Of a stretch of DNA of 64,000 nucleotides, positions 59,822 to 64,000 are shown in pieces. The translations under genes were made by a program, and so were the position numbers. The notes under the pieces were generated by a model. That model was not told where the DNA came from and ran no database searches. It saw nothing but the letters and a program-made list of their open reading frames with translations. Each line of letters begins with the position of its first letter. Position 1 is the first letter of the stretch. Location of the stretch: positions 1,426,001 to 1,490,000 of the forward strand of contig NW_017386028.1 in assembly GCF_000237925.1 (NCBI RefSeq). The letters run 5' to 3'. Source of the stretch: Schistosoma mansoni (lineage: Eukaryota > Platyhelminthes > Trematoda > Strigeidida > Schistosomatidae).

Positions 59822-60845
59822 TGTTGCATAACAACTTACAAACTTTATTATGCTTGTTACCCCCCATGGAAGATAATAGGCTACCCACCAACATTCTCCA
59901 TCCAACTTTGTCGTGGATAATCTTTTGCAGTTGTTTCCAAGTGCTATTCATGCTTTCCAAGTCTGTTTCCGATTTCCGACGTAGTGCGCTATTTGGCCTT
60001 CCACTTTTTCGTTTTCGTTTACGATTCCACGTTAGCGCTTACCTCGTGATGCAGTTTGATGATCTCCCCAGTGTACGTCCTATCTAATCCCATCGTCTTT
60101 TCTTAATTTCTTCCTTAGATGGAAGCTGATTTTTTCTCTCCCACAGTAGGCTGTTGTTGATGGTATCTGCTCAAGGGACATTAAGTATCTTACGTAGACA
60201 ATTGTCCATAAATACTTGTACCAGTTTGATGATGGTTGTAGTAGTTCTCCAAGTATTGGCTCCGTATGGTAGAACTAACTGTCATAACGTTTGTATTGAA
60301 AATTCTGAATTTGATGTTATCTTTCAGACAGTTGTTTTGAGTTAGAGATCTTGAACTGTTGAGCTTAGTAACTCTGCTTTGTCTATCCTTGCTTTTCCGT
60401 CTACATCAGATCCTCCTTGTTCATCGTTGATACTGTCCAGGTACGTGAAAGTTTCCACCTGATTAAGAGCTTCTCCGTCAAATGTGTTGGATTAGTTTTC
60501 TGTGTGTTGTATTTGAGGGTGTTGCTTTTTCCATTATATATGTTGAGGCCCACTGATGCAGAGGTTTCTGCTACACTATTTGTCGTGACCTGCATTTGTT
60601 GGCATGTATGAGATAGAAAAGCCATGTCATCTGTGAAGTCCAAATCGTCTGGTTGCATCTAACCTGTCCATTGTATTCCATGCTTTCCGTCAGATGTGCA
60701 GGTGTTCATAATCTAGTCAACCACCAGAACATAGAGAAAGGGAGAGAGTAAGCAGTCTTATCTGACACCGGTCCTTGCTTGAAATGCGTCTGTCAGTTGT
60801 CCTCCATTCACGACTTCGCTGTGTAGTTTGTATAATAAGCTAAGC
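59822..60845 (-). mobile_element. RTE LINE, minus strand, palm to 3' end, decayed
   Basis: On the minus strand it starts LLYKLHSEVVNGGQLTDAFQ (60835-60776). It passes the catalytic QPDDLDFTDDMAFLSHTCQQ (about 60655-60600) and ends in the GWRMLVGSLLSSMGGNKHNK block. A 5' truncation lies in the reverse transcriptase. Confidence 0.85.
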
Positions 60846-60849
60846 TGAA

Positions 60850-61325
60850 AATGATTCACATGAGCAGAGAACAAATTATTCATCTCGACAAAACAACCAA
60901 TGATATGACTGAAAGCTCCAGTTCTATAAATAGTGTAATATGAATGTACTGAATGCAAATAATATTTAAAATTAAATACATGGATACATATTACATAACC
61001 TAGTAATAAAAGTCTTTGTTGTACCATGCATACATTACATTAAATAACAATGAGCTAGTCTTTTCTTATGTAATAAAATGACGTAATATATCGTTTGTAT
61101 TTGAAACATTTAAAAAAGAAACAAAATGGACATGAAATCTATTTTTATCCTAAATACAAAGATTACTTTTAGTATTGAGTAAGTTTGTACAATGTAACTT
61201 TTTTCCAACAAAAGTTTGTATCCATTCTGTATTGACAATTTACACTATCGAAGAAATATTCTTTCCTAATTCATGAATTCATAGTATATGTGTATATATA
61301 GACATTAGATTATAGTCTAGTTCGT
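60850..61325. other. Intron sequence, nothing recognised
   Basis: AT-rich; nothing named. Confidence 0.5.
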
Positions 61326-61338
61326 GAAATATAAATGT

Positions 61339-61700
61339 CAGAAGGGGTTTTGTGGAGATTTAGTATTTTTCATAGCTGAAAGCAAGAGTCAATTGAAGCT
61401 AGACCACCATGGAAAACGTGGAAGTACTGGATGCCGTTTCGTCCTATTGCAGGACTCCTCAGCATTGCGCAATGACCGGTGGAGTTCAAACCACGTCTGT
61501 TGTAAGATAGGAACTCACTGAAGACAATTGGTGAACGGTTACTCATACTTCATGGATTGGTTGAAGTTAGACATTAACACCATCGGATGACGGCTCAGTG
61601 GTCTATCGGTTAAGTGCTCTGGTGCGAGACTGGTAGGTCCTGGGTTCGGATCTCGCGAGGCGAGGTCTAGCTTCAATTGGCTCTTGCTTTCAACTACGAA
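61339..61700. mobile_element. Family-B SINE composite with 12-bp direct repeats, ribozyme deleted in one arm
   Basis: Minus tail plus ribozyme (61339-61470), then plus leader, A box, B box, and a jump from gcgag straight to gtctagcttc, which removes the plus ribozyme. The flanks aaatataaatgt (61327-61338) and aaatatagatgt (61701-61712) enclose the whole. Confidence 0.8.
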
Positions 61701-61780
61701 AAATATAGATGTACTTGAAATGTAAATACAAAATAAAAATACTTAAATGTATTTCTTTGATGCTTATGAATTTTACTTAC

Positions 61781-61909
61781 TTCATCTGTTTTACCATCTA
61801 AACGAGGTTCTCTCCATTTAGCTTGAATAAACGCATCAGCGTGATAGATTTCTTTCAGTGTATCAATTTCACCAATTTTTAAAAATACAACACGAATTTG
61901 TACTGTTAC
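61781..61909 (-). CDS. pLGIC exon 1 of those found: N-terminal half of ligand-binding domain
   Basis: This exon is 43 codons, between acceptor tacag and donor gtaagt. It begins VTVQIRVVFLKIGEIDT and ends with a WREPRLDGKTDE stretch, matching the beta-1/beta-2 region of the ligand-binding domain, where pLGICs carry a conserved Trp-x-Glu/Asp segment. It is in phase 0 at both ends. Preceding coding sequence (signal peptide and N-terminus) must lie further upstream. I did not recognise it in 61,910-64,000, and the gap at 62438-62637 could hide part of it. Confidence 0.8.
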
Positions 61910-62179
61910 CTGTATTTATAAGAAATAATAGTTATGCGAAATGAAAATGAATAGTTTAACTTAATATATGTAACTAAGTTGTTTAAATAAAATATCTTTT
62001 CTATAATTTAGAATAACGTATTATGATATGAGTCCAGACAATTAGAATTGAGAAAACCGCTTCAAAGTTTTTATGGGAAGTTCGAAAATGTGTGATTATT
62101 TTTTTACATCATAAAAAAGGAGCAGCAAATCATCATTATTGTATGGCGCCCAGAACATGTCAAATTATTTGGAATACTA

Positions 62180-62437
62180 AATTCACTTAGTATTGTTTGT
62201 TTGAATCTTCCCATCGATGTTTTTAGGACTGCAACTGATCAGTCTCTAATTGGCATATGTGCATACTGTGCTTATTGCCTCGATATAACCTAAATTCACA
62301 AGCATTATAAGCAAAGATGGATAGTGGATAACAGTGGAATCCAGAATGCGCGTTTCGTCCTATTTGGGACTCGTCAGCTGGATGTACCTGCATCTCAGAG
62401 TTGATGTTCACTCTGGGACTCGAACCCAGTACCTTTC
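62180..62437 (-). mobile_element. Sm-alpha-type SINE, cut by a gap
   Basis: Minus tail, hammerhead (core ctgacga intact; cleavage triplet reads AUU) and B box (tgggactcgaaccc); the rest lies in the gap. Confidence 0.8.
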
Positions 62438-62637
62438 NNNNNNNNNNNNNNNNNNNNNNNNNNNNNNNNNNNNNNNNNNNNNNNNNNNNNNNNNNNNNNN
62501 NNNNNNNNNNNNNNNNNNNNNNNNNNNNNNNNNNNNNNNNNNNNNNNNNNNNNNNNNNNNNNNNNNNNNNNNNNNNNNNNNNNNNNNNNNNNNNNNNNNN
62601 NNNNNNNNNNNNNNNNNNNNNNNNNNNNNNNNNNNNN
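62438..62637. other. Assembly gap (200 N)
   Basis: A fixed-length placeholder inside a SINE. Confidence 0.99.
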
Positions 62638-63280
62638 GTCGGTGATAGCATTACACTCGATAGAATTGGGTCATACAATTGATTTAAATGGCACAAGAAT
62701 CCTTTAAAAAGCGTTTAATTTTTACAAGGAGAGACAAACAGCCGCAGTCCTATACATATGGGCTAATCCAAACAGTATTAATAGGAGAGATGGAATACAA
62801 TAAGCTGTGCCATAGCAGCTAATCATTAATAAGTAAAAACCTGAACTCCTTTCCTTTTTATCTATCTCTTATTATTTGAGTGACAATTACATTCAATCAT
62901 TCTAATCAGTTGTCTTATCGGAATTTGTTAAACAATTAACTGGAACATCAAAATAACACAAATATTCAGTTTCAGATTACATTCTTCTTCGAATTTATTC
63001 ATTCTTTTATTCTATTTATTTATGTTCATTTTATACATGCTGTGACATATATGATGTTTTCTTAAAAATTCACCGACAGGAGACAATATATTGTGAATGA
63101 AATATCTTCCTTCACCACTTACGTATATATATAATATGTTATCTTAACACATATCATTTCACATCATAAGTCTCATACACACTAATACATATACCTAGTT
63201 TAGACAGTTTTTAACGTTGATTGGATGACCTATTCAGTGTAAAATGAACCGAAGAACCATGTACCTATTTATGTTCGATA
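62638..63280. other. No recognisable feature
   Basis: AT-rich. This is where the missing N-terminal channel exon could lie, but I do not see it. Confidence 0.4.
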
Positions 63281-63282
63281 AT

Positions 63283-63455
63283 TTTGATGTTTGATTATGT
63301 TTGTTTGAAAAAACGTGGACCAGATTGCCAGGCGAAACGTTGGATTTACTTCAAATTCATTCCCTTAGATTTTACAAATATATTATTCCTATTTATTGTC
63401 TTACATCAAATAGGCGCCCAAATAATGTGAAACTATTCGCTCTAATTTAGACGAA
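63283..63455 (+). repeat. Single-arm copy of the repeat that flanks H4
   Basis: It runs from ttttgatgtttgattatg to gctctaatttag, the fullest arm in the window. It shows that both the inner boundary at H4 and the outer extension left of H4 belong to the repeat itself. Confidence 0.7.
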
Positions 63456-63596
63456 AGTTCATATATAATCAGTAAAATTATTCAGTTCATAGTGTGATAA
63501 TAGGTACATTAGTTGTGATAAGAATAATAAAGACTAGAATCAATGTTCCAATGATAGGAATTAGAATAAAGACTTGAAAAAATAAACAGTAAAATA

Positions 63597-64000
63597 AAAT
63601 TCACTCAGTATTGTTTGTTTGAATCTACCCATCGACTTGTTAGGACTGCAACTGGTCAGTATCTAATTGGCATATGTACATACTGTGCTTATTGCCTCGA
63701 TATAGTCTTAACTCACAATCATTGTAAGCAAAGATCGATAGTGGTTAGCAGTGGAATCAAGGACGCGCGTTTCATCCTATTCGGGACAAACAATACTAAG
63801 TGAATTCAAACTTCGCCCTATTGCACAAGCAAGTGGCTATCAGGACTCAGTAGCTGAGTGGATAACGCGATGGCGTTTGAAGCGAAAGGTACTGGGTTCG
63901 AGACCCAGAGTGAACATCAACTCTGAGATGCAGGTACATCCAGCTGACGAGTTCCAAATAGGACGAAACTCACGTCCTGGATTCCACTGCTATCCACTAT
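63597..64000. mobile_element. Two Sm-alpha-type SINEs, minus fragment then plus copy running off the window
   Basis: The minus copy stops inside ribozyme helix II (cctattcgggac at 63787) and passes into aaacaatactaagtgaattc, the plus 3' end, then a plus 5' start, A box, B box and hammerhead 63935-63983 (ctgacga, gttc/ggac wobble, gaaac). The end-to-start junction at 63783-63810 is a tandem-monomer joint. Confidence 0.85.

Overview
The window is nuclear DNA of a schistosome blood fluke (Schistosoma sp.; the species cannot be fixed by eye). The evidence is AT-rich sequence crowded with schistosome-type retroelements: tRNA-related SINEs carrying hammerhead ribozymes (the Sm-alpha type and a second family, called B here), RTE-clade LINE pieces of SR2 type ending in TAAG repeats, a CR1-clade LINE, Penelope-like (PLE) fragments and solo LTRs. 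Two runs of exactly 200 N are assembly gaps.

Layout. 1-27.4 kb shows no host protein gene that I recognise. It holds RTE, PLE and LTR fragments, hammerhead SINEs, and one tRNA-Val(AAC)-like copy at 11129-11201 between 14-bp direct repeats. From 27,497 to 61,909 the minus strand carries one split host gene: seven exons, all whole-codon length and phase 0, read together as a pentameric ligand-gated ion channel of the Cys-loop superfamily that lacks both Cys-loop cysteines. Its N-terminal exon(s) were not found. Its introns are filled with repeats: a nearly full-length but broken CR1 LINE (28.6-32.7 kb), a decayed RTE reverse transcriptase (33.6-35.3 kb), two nearly identical dead RTE tails (45.2 and 47.8 kb), and many SINEs. 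One intron also holds an uninterrupted but strongly diverged histone H4 ORF (56271-56582). It sits between inverted arms of a dispersed repeat, and the whole unit is bounded by a perfect 15-bp direct repeat. 62-64 kb is again SINE-rich.

The recurring theme is the hammerhead SINEs. Many are not simple copies but head-to-head composites in which two 3' ends face outward, sometimes with direct repeats outside the whole composite. This suggests that two RNAs were reverse-transcribed from opposite strands of one target. Several copies keep an intact ribozyme core. The H4 cassette has the same outer geometry.

All calls come from reading the sequence; no alignment, folding or database search was run.
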